Assembly: GCA_938049335.1 (NCBI GenBank)
Contig: CALIYX010000030.1
Coordinates: 62,001 to 126,000 of the forward strand
From: an uncultured Clostridia bacterium
GTDB lineage: Bacteria; Bacillota; Clostridia; Peptostreptococcales; Anaerovoracaceae
DNA length: 64,000 nucleotides
Direction of reading: 5' to 3'
Part shown: one piece after another, positions 34,762-42,369 of the stretch
Layout of the letters: the number at the start of each line of letters is the position of its first letter
Position numbering within the stretch: position 1 is the first letter of the stretch
Made by a program: the position numbers and the translations under genes
The notes under the pieces: generated by a model
The model's input: only the letters and a program-made list of their open reading frames with translations
The model's database searches: none
What the model was told of the DNA's origin: nothing

Positions 34762-34790
34762 AGTATATTTGTAATTTGTCTAATAGTCAA
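34762..34790 (-). promoter_or_regulatory. Promoter of the ECF/DUF4430 operon
   Basis: Minus strand: TTGACT (34785-34790), 17 bases, TATACT (34762-34767). The leader to the EcfT ATG is only about 40 bases and holds no recognisable riboswitch. Confidence 0.7.
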
Positions 34791-34830
34791 TTATTAAAGG
34801 CCCTGTAAGCGCAAAACATCCACAAGGCCT
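34791..34830 (-). terminator. Terminator of the D-amino-acid operon
   Basis: Arms near 34822-34830 and 34798-34806 (AGGCCTTGT/ACAGGGCCT with one G-U) make a 9-bp stem, followed on the minus strand by TTTAATAATT, a weak T tract. Confidence 0.6.
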
Positions 34831-34843
34831 AAAATATTTCAAG

Positions 34844-35299
34844 TTAAAGTCCGATTTCTTTAGAATCTAGGATAATGGTAAAAGGACCATCATTTACAAG
34901 CGAAACCTTCATATCAGCACCGAAAACTCCAGTCTCTACCTTGCCGTCCACCTTTGATCTGATATCTTCTACTATGTAGTCATAAAGCGATTCTGCCATA
35001 TCAGGCGCGCCCGCATTCACAAAGCTTGGTCTATTTCCACGCTTGCAGTCAGCGTATAGCGTGAACTGTGATATCAAAAGAAGCTCACCACCAACACTTG
35101 CAAGATCAAGGTTGGTCTTACCATTTTCATCATCGAAGATGCGCATGTTTATAAGCTTTTTGATCATCTTGTCTGCGATTTCTCTCGTATCCTCATTCGA
35201 TATTCCTATCAGAACGAGAAAGCCCCTAGAAATCTCACCTGAGACATCGCCATCTATTCTGCACGCAGCCTCAGAAACTCTCTGTATTACAAATTTCAT
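34844..35299 (-). CDS. dtd: D-aminoacyl-tRNA deacylase
   Basis: Removes D-amino acids (and Gly from tRNA-Ala) mischarged onto tRNA. The 151 residues are normal. Visible: MKFVIQRVSEAACRIDGDVSG split as MKFVIQRVSEA, GFLVLIGI, LINMRIF, LLLISQFTLYADCKRGNRPS, and the cis-proline motif region NDGPFTIILDS (usually GPVT, so Val to Phe). The start at 35299 has GAGGA 8 bases upstream; a GTG-like extension to 35353 runs into the racemase gene. Its place behind a racemase and D-peptidases suggests protection against D-amino acids made by them. Confidence 0.95.
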   Translation of the reverse strand: MKFVIQRVSEAACRIDGDVSGEISRGFLVLIGISNEDTREIADKMIKKLINMRIFDDENGKTNLDLASVGGELLLISQFTLYADCKRGNRPSFVNAGAPDMAESLYDYIVEDIRSKVDGKVETGVFGADMKVSLVNDGPFTIILDSKEIGL

Positions 35300-35304
35300 T
35301 TGAA

Positions 35305-36018
35305 TTATCCTCTCTTTTTGATTTCGCCCCTCTTTTCGTAGAAATCCAGGCACCTTTCTGCCATGATATCCATAGGATCAAAGTAGAAACTTCCAAGCGA
35401 AAGCTCCTTTCTTACGACTGAAAGCTCAGTGCAAGCAAGGACAGCAGCTTCACATCCCTCTGCCTTAACATATGTTTCTATCTTTTGCCAGATTTCTTCA
35501 TCAGCAGGCTTACCACTCTTTATACATTCGTAGATTTCGTGCATGACTAGGGCCTGAACCTCTGCCTTTGGCGTAAATGCAATTACTCCTCTCTTTGACA
35601 GCTCATCTTGGTATAGCCTTGTCTCTATAGTTCCATCCGTAGCAAGGACAGCTACCTTCTTTGCACCAAACTTGCTAGCCACTGCCTCTGCAGTCTCTCT
35701 GATTAGATGAATAAAGGGAATATCAAGCTCATCTTCTATCATATTTACAAAGTAGTGAGCGGTATTGCAAGTCACCGCTATTGCTGTACAGCCTGCATTT
35801 TGGAGGAACATCGCATCTGCAAGAAGCTTTGATCTAACGGCTTCTATTTGCACTTCATCCTTTGATAGAATTGCTCCAGTTCTATCTGGCATACCTGCGT
35901 GGCTCAGCAAAATTAAATCGAGATTCTCCTGATCGCAGCTAGCATCTGTCTTACTACTTATCATATCGTAGAAAAGTGCCGATGCCATAGGTCCCATTCC
36001 GCCTATAATTCCTAACAC
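35305..36018 (-). CDS. Aspartate/glutamate racemase family protein
   Basis: PLP-independent two-cysteine racemase of 237 residues. Visible: GIIGGMGPMASALFYDMI, the first catalytic Cys in AVTCNTAHYF, the second in VLACTELS, and VLATDGTIETRLYQ. The GGMGP opening points to the YgeA/aspartate racemase branch rather than MurI. Substrate (Asp, Glu or broad) cannot be told from sequence. The start is GTG, with AAGGAG 6 bases upstream. It lies 16 bases downstream of the DmpA-type peptidase gene. Confidence 0.92.
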   Translation of the reverse strand: MLGIIGGMGPMASALFYDMISSKTDASCDQENLDLILLSHAGMPDRTGAILSKDEVQIEAVRSKLLADAMFLQNAGCTAIAVTCNTAHYFVNMIEDELDIPFIHLIRETAEAVASKFGAKKVAVLATDGTIETRLYQDELSKRGVIAFTPKAEVQALVMHEIYECIKSGKPADEEIWQKIETYVKAEGCEAAVLACTELSVVRKELSLGSFYFDPMDIMAERCLDFYEKRGEIKKRG

Positions 36019-36034
36019 AAACGTCTCCTTAAAT

Positions 36035-37099
36035 TTATATAAATTCTCTTAATCCGTAAACGAGCTTACCGCGAACACCCTTGGTTGTCTTTGCGTGATA
36101 AAGAGAGCTTATTATCGACTCCTCAAGCGCTTCAACCGCTGGCTCAAACACCTTGTCTATAGCATCCTCATGTACGACTTTCATGTCAATCAAGCTCTGC
36201 TCACTGTAATGTGGCATTCTGTTCGCCGTTGAAAAAGCTATAGCTATATCGCCAGAGCCGTTGCCCATGTACGAGCCTGTTCTTCCAAGCGCAATAGCTG
36301 CCCTATTTGCCACTCTCTCGAGCTGGCGAGGCGACATAGGAATATCCGTTGCTATGAGCATTATGATTGAACCCTTATCTTTTGCAAGAGAGCCGTCTAT
36401 ATCAGACTTTAGCCTTTCTTTAACCTTTGGCAAAAGCTCACTTCCGTAGTGCCTTCCGCCTATGACAAGATTTCCCTCTTCACCGAAATTTGAAAGAACC
36501 AAGGCTCCAATCGTATATTCTTTTCCGTCAAGCTCAACGAGCCTAGATGCCGAGCCGATTCCGCCTTTAAATCCGAGGCAGCACATTCCAGTGCCAGCTC
36601 CCACTGCACCCTCATCAAAATCAGCACCCCCTGCCTCAGCAAGCCTAAGTGCATCTCTGACATGCTCTTCTCTTACATGAAGCCCTCTGATGTCGTTTAA
36701 CCTGCCGTCATTACACTCAGTCACAAGTGGATTCACAGTTCCCGTGCTTACACCTATGTCCTCATTTTGTTCTAAGCAATACTTTGTCAAAGCAGTCGCA
36801 GCCTCTCCTACAGACAAGGTATTTGTCATGATTATTGGAGTCTCTATATTTCCGAGCTCCTTAAGCTGAACTATGCCAAGGCTTTTCCCAAAACCGTTGA
36901 GCACCGAAGCTCCAGCTACTACCTTTGATCTGAAGATATTGCCCTCATGAGGGAGTATGGCTGTAACCCCTGTGTTTATCTCATTATCCTGTATAGTCAC
37001 GCTAGCGACCTTAAGGCCCTTAACATCTGTAATCTTATTCAGCTTTCCGCTTTTCCATTTGTGGTGCAATTCAAGACCGCAGTCTTTTGGAAGTCCCAT
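36035..37099 (-). CDS. DmpA/P1-family aminopeptidase (S58, self-cleaving)
   Basis: N-terminal-nucleophile peptidase of family S58; known members are L-aminopeptidase/D-esterases or beta-aminopeptidases. The 354 residues fit. Visible: GAVGAGTGMCCLGFKGGIGS, the oxyanion-side Asn in VLSNFG (N204), and the predicted autocleavage site KG|SIIMLIATD (Gly243-Ser244), followed by RAAIALGRTGS and GSGDIAIAFST. The nucleophile is therefore intact. AAGGAG precedes the ATG. It sits between DppA and the racemase, suggesting cleavage of peptides that carry D- or unusual residues. Confidence 0.92.
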   Translation of the reverse strand: MGLPKDCGLELHHKWKSGKLNKITDVKGLKVASVTIQDNEINTGVTAILPHEGNIFRSKVVAGASVLNGFGKSLGIVQLKELGNIETPIIMTNTLSVGEAATALTKYCLEQNEDIGVSTGTVNPLVTECNDGRLNDIRGLHVREEHVRDALRLAEAGGADFDEGAVGAGTGMCCLGFKGGIGSASRLVELDGKEYTIGALVLSNFGEEGNLVIGGRHYGSELLPKVKERLKSDIDGSLAKDKGSIIMLIATDIPMSPRQLERVANRAAIALGRTGSYMGNGSGDIAIAFSTANRMPHYSEQSLIDMKVVHEDAIDKVFEPAVEALEESIISSLYHAKTTKGVRGKLVYGLREFI

Positions 37100-37147
37100 T
37101 TAGATTCTCCTTATGATTTAAATTTGGTGAGTATTCACTAGCTATCC

Positions 37148-37957
37148 CTAGTGCATGAAGTCATAGGCTGTAATATATTCCTTAAAACTATCGCATTTGT
37201 AAACAACTGTGTGCGCATCTATTAGCTCTGCTCCGATATAGTTTGCTGCATTGCTAGCATCCTTGTGCTCCTTGAACATAAACTCTAGTTCATAATGCTC
37301 AGGCATGTCTACGCACTTAATTTCACCGTTCTGCAGGCGCTTAACAGCCTCGTATGCCTGCGCCTTAATCAAATCACAAGCATCTAAGGGATGAAGACTG
37401 AACGTAGCTCCACCAATTCCTTCTTTGACTGCAGCCACGCAAACGCCAGGAAGCTCTGCCTCTGCCTTATCGCAAAGGGCCTTGTCACCAGCGATTAGTC
37501 CAATTGGAACACCGTGGTTTGCACATATCAAAACATTATTGTCCATTTCTGATACTAGCTTGCCGTTTAGCTTTGTTGACATCAGTCTTGTGTATGACAT
37601 CGTGTGCGCTAGCGGATTTTTGTTGCTATATCCCTCTGAGTGGTAGCCGACCATGAAAGCAAGGTCAAAGTCTCTATCCACAAGAGCCATCATCGAGTCA
37701 GTAGAAGCCGCCCATCCACGGATAAGCTTAACTCCCCTTGGGAGCTTATCAGGAATAAGGTTCAGTGCACTGTCGTGGCTATCCTTAACAACTACTTCGT
37801 CTGCTCCAGCTTCTAGCGCTCCTAGACAGGCAGCTGATACCTCTCTAGTCATCTGCTCGCAGGCCCACTCGTATCCAGTTCCGCCAATTCTCTCTGTCTC
37901 CGTCCAGTCAGTTACATTTGTAACGCCTTCTATATCTGCACTTATGTATACTCTCAT
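37148..37957 (-). CDS. dppA: D-aminopeptidase DppA (M55)
   Basis: Zinc-dependent D-aminopeptidase; B. subtilis DppA prefers D-Ala-D-Ala and D-Ala-Gly-Gly and forms a decamer. The 269 residues are normal. Visible ligands: D8 and E10 in SADIEG, H61 in KDSHDSA, H106 in VGYHSEG, and the Glu further on in VSEMDNNVLICANHG-type sequence. GGAGG precedes the ATG. It heads an operon with DmpA, racemase and Dtd. The dppBCDE transporter genes of B. subtilis are not present here. An extended -10 (TGGTAGAAT, hexamer 38022-38027) lies about 65 bases upstream. Confidence 0.93.
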   Translation of the reverse strand: MRVYISADIEGVTNVTDWTETERIGGTGYEWACEQMTREVSAACLGALEAGADEVVVKDSHDSALNLIPDKLPRGVKLIRGWAASTDSMMALVDRDFDLAFMVGYHSEGYSNKNPLAHTMSYTRLMSTKLNGKLVSEMDNNVLICANHGVPIGLIAGDKALCDKAEAELPGVCVAAVKEGIGGATFSLHPLDACDLIKAQAYEAVKRLQNGEIKCVDMPEHYELEFMFKEHKDASNAANYIGAELIDAHTVVYKCDSFKEYITAYDFMH

Positions 37958-38021
37958 CTTGTCCTCCTGTATGTTATATCAAAATTAATTTTATTGATTT
38001 TGGGCTCAGGCCCTTAGCGAT

Positions 38022-38030
38022 ATTCTACCA
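38022..38030 (-). promoter_or_regulatory. Candidate extended -10 promoter of the dppA operon
   Basis: Minus strand TGGTAGAAT, with no good -35 (TTCTAT 17 bases upstream). Only the -10 side supports it. Confidence 0.4.
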
Positions 38031-38120
38031 TAAAAATTCATCTTATAGAACCGTTTCCCCTAATGTATGCACAGTGATATCTAACTTTGATATATCCGCT
38101 TACCAGCCTATCTTCTCAAC

Positions 38121-38149
38121 TTGAAAATAGCTTGCTCAAAGGGTATAAT
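38121..38149 (+). promoter_or_regulatory. Promoter of the M20 amidohydrolase gene
   Basis: TTGAAA (38121-38126), 17 bases, TATAAT (38144-38149). The leader is about 70 bases. It contains AAAGGAG at 38194-38200 and a GAGGG-TGTG-CCCTC hairpin at 38202-38215, between that site and the ATG. Confidence 0.78.
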
Positions 38150-38227
38150 TAAACAAATAATCTAGGCGGTAAAATCGCTATTACATAATGCAGAAAGGAG
38201 CGAGGGTGTGCCCTCAGCCATATAGAT

Positions 38228-39412
38228 ATGAATGTCAATTTTAATGTAAAGGAAAAGGTCGATAGCATCTACCCAGAGATTGTCAAAATTAGAAGGCAGC
38301 TTCACGAAAACCCTGAACTAAGCCAGCAAGAGAAAGAAACCTCAGCACTTGTTTGCAAGATTTTAGATGAGCACGGCATAGGCTACCAGAGTGGTATTGC
38401 AGGATACGGTGTTGTAGCCCAAATTGGTCATGGTTCTAGAGCTGTTGGAATTAGAGCAGATATGGACGCACTTCCAGTATGTGAAAATACTGGACTTCCC
38501 TACGCATCAAAGGTAGAAGGCGTGATGCACGCCTGCGGACACGATATGCACACGGCGATTCTTTTAGGTACAGCCATGCTCCTAAAGGAGCTTGAACCGG
38601 AGCTTGATGCAAGAGATAGTGCAGTGAAGCTCTTTTTTCAGCCGGCAGAGGAAACCATCGGAGGAGCAAAGCAGTTAATTGAAGCAGGCTGCATGGAGAA
38701 CCCTAAGGTCGATAAGGTCATAGCCCTGCACATAGATCCTAACTACAAAGCAGGAACTGTGGTTCTAAAGTACGGCCCTATGAATGCGGCAACTCAGGAA
38801 TTTGAAGTTACAGTAAACGGCAAGGGATGCCACGGTGCTCACCCCGAGGGCGGTGTCGATGCAATAGTTATGGCAAGCAACATCGTCACATCAGTTCAGA
38901 CCATATCTTCTAGATTTAACTCACCGACAACACCTGTAATCGTGACAATAGGTAAGTTTCAAGCAGGCGAAGCTGCTAATGTAATCGCAGGAACAGCAAA
39001 ACTTAAAGGAACCATGAGAGCTCTTGAACCAGAAGTCATGGATTCAATCAGAAATAGGTTTGCTCAGATTGTTGATGGTATTTGCTCTGCCTATGGTGGA
39101 AGCGCTGATATATATTGGCACAATGATGGATATCCTGCTTTGATTAATAGCGACTCAGTATGTGCGCTGGTCGAAGGTGTTGCTAGAGAGCTTTACGGAG
39201 ATGAGGCAATTGCAATAATGCCTGAGCCTAGTCTTGGCGCCGACGATTTCGCATATTTTGCCATGGCTGCAGATAGCTGCTATTTCAACATTGGAGTTGC
39301 TCCAGAAAACGAAACTAGCTATCCTCTGCACAACGAGCACCTTGCTCCTAGCGAGGAAGCGATGAAGGTCGGAATTGCGGTTGAGACCTGCTCAGTACTC
39401 AGATTGCTTTAA
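38228..39412 (+). CDS. M20D amidohydrolase (hippurate hydrolase/N-acyl-amino-acid deacylase family)
   Basis: Two-metal peptidase-like amidohydrolase, 394 residues. Visible: RRQLHENPELSQQE, AVGIRADMDALPV (metal Asp), MHACGHDMHTAILLG (Cys/His ligands), FQPAEETIGGAKQLIEAG (catalytic Glu pair), ALHIDP, and the C-terminal HNEHLAPSEEA (His ligand). The dimerisation domain spans about 185-300. Members cleave N-acyl amino acids, N-acetyl-diaminopimelate, hippurate or indole conjugates; which one is not decidable here. The nearest Shine-Dalgarno is 27 bases before the ATG, with a hairpin between them. Confidence 0.9.
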   Translation: MNVNFNVKEKVDSIYPEIVKIRRQLHENPELSQQEKETSALVCKILDEHGIGYQSGIAGYGVVAQIGHGSRAVGIRADMDALPVCENTGLPYASKVEGVMHACGHDMHTAILLGTAMLLKELEPELDARDSAVKLFFQPAEETIGGAKQLIEAGCMENPKVDKVIALHIDPNYKAGTVVLKYGPMNAATQEFEVTVNGKGCHGAHPEGGVDAIVMASNIVTSVQTISSRFNSPTTPVIVTIGKFQAGEAANVIAGTAKLKGTMRALEPEVMDSIRNRFAQIVDGICSAYGGSADIYWHNDGYPALINSDSVCALVEGVARELYGDEAIAIMPEPSLGADDFAYFAMAADSCYFNIGVAPENETSYPLHNEHLAPSEEAMKVGIAVETCSVLRLL

Positions 39413-39466
39413 TCAAAGTTCAGCTCTTTTGATTAGCTAGACCACCTGTGATAGCTTAAGTTTTGA

Positions 39467-39495
39467 TGTACAAGCATATCTCAGAGTGATATAAT
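39467..39495 (+). promoter_or_regulatory. Candidate promoter of the tandem FemAB genes
   Basis: TGTACA (39467-39472), 17 bases, extended -10 TGATATAAT (hexamer 39490-39495). A second TATAAT occurs at 39507-39512. Confidence 0.5.
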
Positions 39496-39534
39496 TTTAT
39501 ATTGAGTATAATTTAGGTTTTAAAGAGAAAATAT

Positions 39535-40767
39535 ATGTCAATAGAGATTAAACCCATTACAATTGAAGAATTTGCAAGCAGGCAGTACGACTTTGACTGT
39601 ATGAATTTTCAACAGTCTGCGGAGATGGCTTTATGCCAGAGCGCAAGAGCTGTTTATTTAGATACCGAAACTGTAAAGATACTTAAGGACGGTCAGTTCA
39701 TAGGCCAGAGCATTATAAATTACAGGAGCATCTTCAGGTTTTTCAAGGAAGCCTGCATCCTAAATGGGCCGCTTCTCGATTACTCAGCCATGAGCAAAGA
39801 CGAGCTAAAGGAAGTCTTCTCTGCACTTCAAGCTTACATGAGAAAGAAATGCGATGAGATTAGGATAAATCCACCTCTAGTTCATTTAGTTCTTAACGAG
39901 GCCTTAGAAACTGAGCAGACGCTAAATGAGCATGTTAAGTCCGCATTTGACGAGCTCTCATTCAAAAACTATGTAGACAGAAGCTGCACTGAATCCATCG
40001 ATCAGATTTTCGTTAAGTCCCTCAAGGGCTACGGTTCCTTTGATGAGATTTCAAAGGAGCTATCAAGTGCATTTAGAAGTAGTATCAAAAAATTCTCAGA
40101 GTCATGCGTCAAGGTTCGCGAAATGGATGAAAGCGAACTAGCTGACTACTACAGAATTTATTCTGAGACAGCAGAGCGCAAGAGTTTCTCGCTTCAGACC
40201 GAAGAATATTACGTTCTTCTTAAGAAAAATTTCGGTGACAAGGCTAAGATTATGGTGGCTTTCCTCGATTGCAAGGAGTACGAAAACTATATTGCTTCTA
40301 ATATAAGCATGTTCGAAGATAAGATTGCAGAGTTAAATCAGCAGGCACAGACCAAGAAAACCAAGGGTCAGCTAAACGATGCAAACGATAGACTTAGAAG
40401 CTTTATCAAGCGCAAAGAAGACTACGAAAAGTTAGGTATAAGCGAAGATATTGTTCTTCTTTCATCATATGTCCTCGTATGCTATGGCAAAGAGGTAATT
40501 ATAATGAGCGGTGGCTCTATCGAGAAATATCTCAATTTCGGAGGTTCAACTCTCATAAACTGGGAGATGATTAGGTATGCTTTTGAGAATGGCTACGAAA
40601 GATATAATTTCCATGGAACGATAGAAACCGACCAGATTACGAAGGCCAAAGGAAACTACCACTTCAAGAAAAATTTTGGAGGCAACTTGCAGATTTTGTT
40701 AGGAAGCTTCATTAAGAATGTAAATCCTATACTTTCTTTGATAAAACGCGTCAGAAAGACTCATTAG
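39535..40767 (+). CDS. FemAB/MurM-family aminoacyl-tRNA:peptidoglycan transferase (copy 1)
   Basis: A 410-residue protein of the FemABX family, which adds amino acids from charged tRNA to the lipid II stem peptide to make interpeptide bridges. Two GNAT-like halves are visible, with the conserved bulk toward the C-terminus (INWEMIRYAFENGYERYNFHGT, then KGNYHFKKNFGGN). A helical arm of about 60 residues (about 265-325; KIAELNQQAQTKKTKGQLND) corresponds to the coiled coil of FemA/FemX. The amino acid added is unknown. It is paralogous to the next gene. Shine-Dalgarno is weak (AAAGAG). Confidence 0.88.
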   Translation: MSIEIKPITIEEFASRQYDFDCMNFQQSAEMALCQSARAVYLDTETVKILKDGQFIGQSIINYRSIFRFFKEACILNGPLLDYSAMSKDELKEVFSALQAYMRKKCDEIRINPPLVHLVLNEALETEQTLNEHVKSAFDELSFKNYVDRSCTESIDQIFVKSLKGYGSFDEISKELSSAFRSSIKKFSESCVKVREMDESELADYYRIYSETAERKSFSLQTEEYYVLLKKNFGDKAKIMVAFLDCKEYENYIASNISMFEDKIAELNQQAQTKKTKGQLNDANDRLRSFIKRKEDYEKLGISEDIVLLSSYVLVCYGKEVIIMSGGSIEKYLNFGGSTLINWEMIRYAFENGYERYNFHGTIETDQITKAKGNYHFKKNFGGNLQILLGSFIKNVNPILSLIKRVRKTH

Positions 40768-40813
40768 TCACTGACAAATACACGGTTAACACCTTATTTC
40801 AAAAGGAGAAAAT

Positions 40814-42034
40814 ATGTCAATAGAAGTCACACAAATAAGCTTAGATAAATTCGAGCAGAGACAGCTTGATTTCAGTAGGTCTGATTTCATGCAGAGCGCA
40901 GCCTTTGCACGTACTCAGCTTGCTATGGGAAGCTATGTGGGTCTTGAAGCCGTCGAAATCACCGATGGAGATAGGCTTATAGGACAGAGTATCATAACAT
41001 ATAGACCGCACATGAAGTTTTTCAAGAAGGCATGCATATATCAGGGTCCTTTGATGGATTATAGCAATCTTGCTCTTGTCAAGGCTGTGATATCAGCTAT
41101 TGAGCTCTATGTTAAGAAAAAGGCACAAATTCTAGAGTTTCATTCCTCAATAGAGAATCTCATTTATAACGATAAACTAGAGGTTGAGGAAGAGAAGAAC
41201 AAGGATCTTTTTGATATGATATGTGATCTCGGTTTCAATAGAACCATTGATCGCACAGGCTCTGGCTCAATCGACCAGATTTTTGTCAAGAGACTTGAGC
41301 AGTTTACTGATGCCGAGGATATATACAAGAGCTTTTACAGCTCGCTCAGAGGAAGCATTAAGAAATATAAGGATTCTCACATCAGAATCAAGGAGCTAAG
41401 CATGGATGAGCTTCCTGAGTTCTACGACATACTCGAGAAGACATCCGAAAGAAAGAGTTTCTTCATCCAGCCACTTGAATATTTTGAGACTATCAAGGCT
41501 GAGTTTGGCGAAAATGCAAAGTTCCTAAAAGCATATATCGACTGTGAGGAATACACCAAATATCTCGATGATAACATCGCTTTGTTTGAGAACAGAATCG
41601 CAGAGCTATCAGAAAGAGGGCAGTCCAAGAAGACCAAGGGTCTCATCACCGATGCCAAGGACCAGCTAGGGAGCTACCAAAAGCGTAAGAGAGAGTTTGA
41701 AGCTCTGAATATCACTACGCCTACGGTAAATCTTTCATCCTATCTCTTCATGTGCTATGGAGATGAGGTAATCTTCCTCTTCGGCGGTTCCTATGCCGAG
41801 TACATGCATCTAGGTGGTGCAACCATGCTAAACTGGGAAATGATAAAATACGCCCACATAAACGGCTACCCTCGATACAATTTCTACGGCACAATAGAGA
41901 CAGACCAAGCCATAAACTCAACAGGAAACTATAATTTCAAAAAGAGCTTTGGCGGAAATCTAATCCTGCTAGGGGGTTCATTCACCAAAACCCTTAGCCC
42001 ACTAGTTAAATTTCTAGATAAGATAAGAAAATAA
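40814..42034 (+). CDS. FemAB/MurM-family aminoacyl-tRNA:peptidoglycan transferase (copy 2)
   Basis: A 406-residue paralogue of the preceding gene: same start (MSIE), same arm (RIAELSERGQSKKTKG), same ending (NWEMIKYAHINGYPRYNFYGT, NYNFKKSFGGN). Two such enzymes in tandem usually add successive residues of a bridge (as FemA and FemB do), so a two-or-more-residue cross-bridge is likely but unproven. Sequence differences are spread along the length, pointing to an old duplication. A strong AAAAGGAG precedes the ATG, unlike copy 1, so it may be translated better. A terminator follows. Confidence 0.9.
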   Translation: MSIEVTQISLDKFEQRQLDFSRSDFMQSAAFARTQLAMGSYVGLEAVEITDGDRLIGQSIITYRPHMKFFKKACIYQGPLMDYSNLALVKAVISAIELYVKKKAQILEFHSSIENLIYNDKLEVEEEKNKDLFDMICDLGFNRTIDRTGSGSIDQIFVKRLEQFTDAEDIYKSFYSSLRGSIKKYKDSHIRIKELSMDELPEFYDILEKTSERKSFFIQPLEYFETIKAEFGENAKFLKAYIDCEEYTKYLDDNIALFENRIAELSERGQSKKTKGLITDAKDQLGSYQKRKREFEALNITTPTVNLSSYLFMCYGDEVIFLFGGSYAEYMHLGGATMLNWEMIKYAHINGYPRYNFYGTIETDQAINSTGNYNFKKSFGGNLILLGGSFTKTLSPLVKFLDKIRK

Positions 42035-42042
42035 AGTAAAAC

Positions 42043-42070
42043 AAAACCGATGATTTCTCATCGGTTTTTT
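42043..42070. terminator. Bidirectional terminator between the FemAB pair and the small ORF
   Basis: An 11-bp stem AAAACCGATGA/TCATCGGTTTT (42043-42053 and 42058-42068) with loop TTTC, with T runs on both strands. Confidence 0.88.
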
Positions 42071-42122
42071 CTTCATCAATATATGCTGTCAAAAGCGGAT
42101 TGTCAGAGAAGTGAATACCCCT

Positions 42123-42281
42123 CTATTTGTCTTCTACTCTGACCTTATTCTTCTGACTTGCAATGCTGTCTCCGGCTCTTCTCGCCGTGCTGTGGTTATT
42201 CGCTGCCGGTACCATAGTATCTAACACGGAACGGCTTTGATTTGGTTTATCCTTTTTCTTGAAAATATTCTTAAGCTTCAT
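42123..42281 (-). CDS. Small basic ORF, 52 codons, unknown function
   Basis: The stretch 42035-42369 has no large gene, but a 52-codon frame begins MKLKNIFKKKDKPNQS and ends KNKVRVEDK. An AAAGGA site lies 6 bases before the ATG. A TTGTAT/TATAAT promoter (16-base spacer) is visible upstream (about 42338-42365). It has 14 Lys/Arg and no hydrophobic segment. I do not recognise it. It follows pyrB by 88 bases and ends before the bidirectional terminator, so it has its own start and stop signals. It could still be a chance frame. Confidence 0.5.
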   Translation of the reverse strand: MKLKNIFKKKDKPNQSRSVLDTMVPAANNHSTARRAGDSIASQKNKVRVEDK

Positions 42282-42369
42282 CTCAATTCCTTTCCTAACT
42301 TATAAGTATTTAACTAATAATATCGCTGTTACTACCATTATACCCTCTAAAAAACAAAATACAACAGAT

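Noticed and set aside
34715..34843. A second cobalamin riboswitch ahead of the ECF operon
   Set aside because: No CCCGCCACTG core or B12 box is present; the leader from the promoter is only about 40 bases.
36035..37099. Loss of the nucleophile in the DmpA-type peptidase because NFG is followed by Glu
   Set aside because: That Asn is the oxyanion-side residue. The autocleavage Gly-Ser lies at residues 243-244 (KG|SIIML) and is intact.
39413..39445. Terminator after the M20 gene
   Set aside because: A weak 7-bp AT-rich inverted repeat (AATCAAA/TTTGATT) occurs but no T tract follows.
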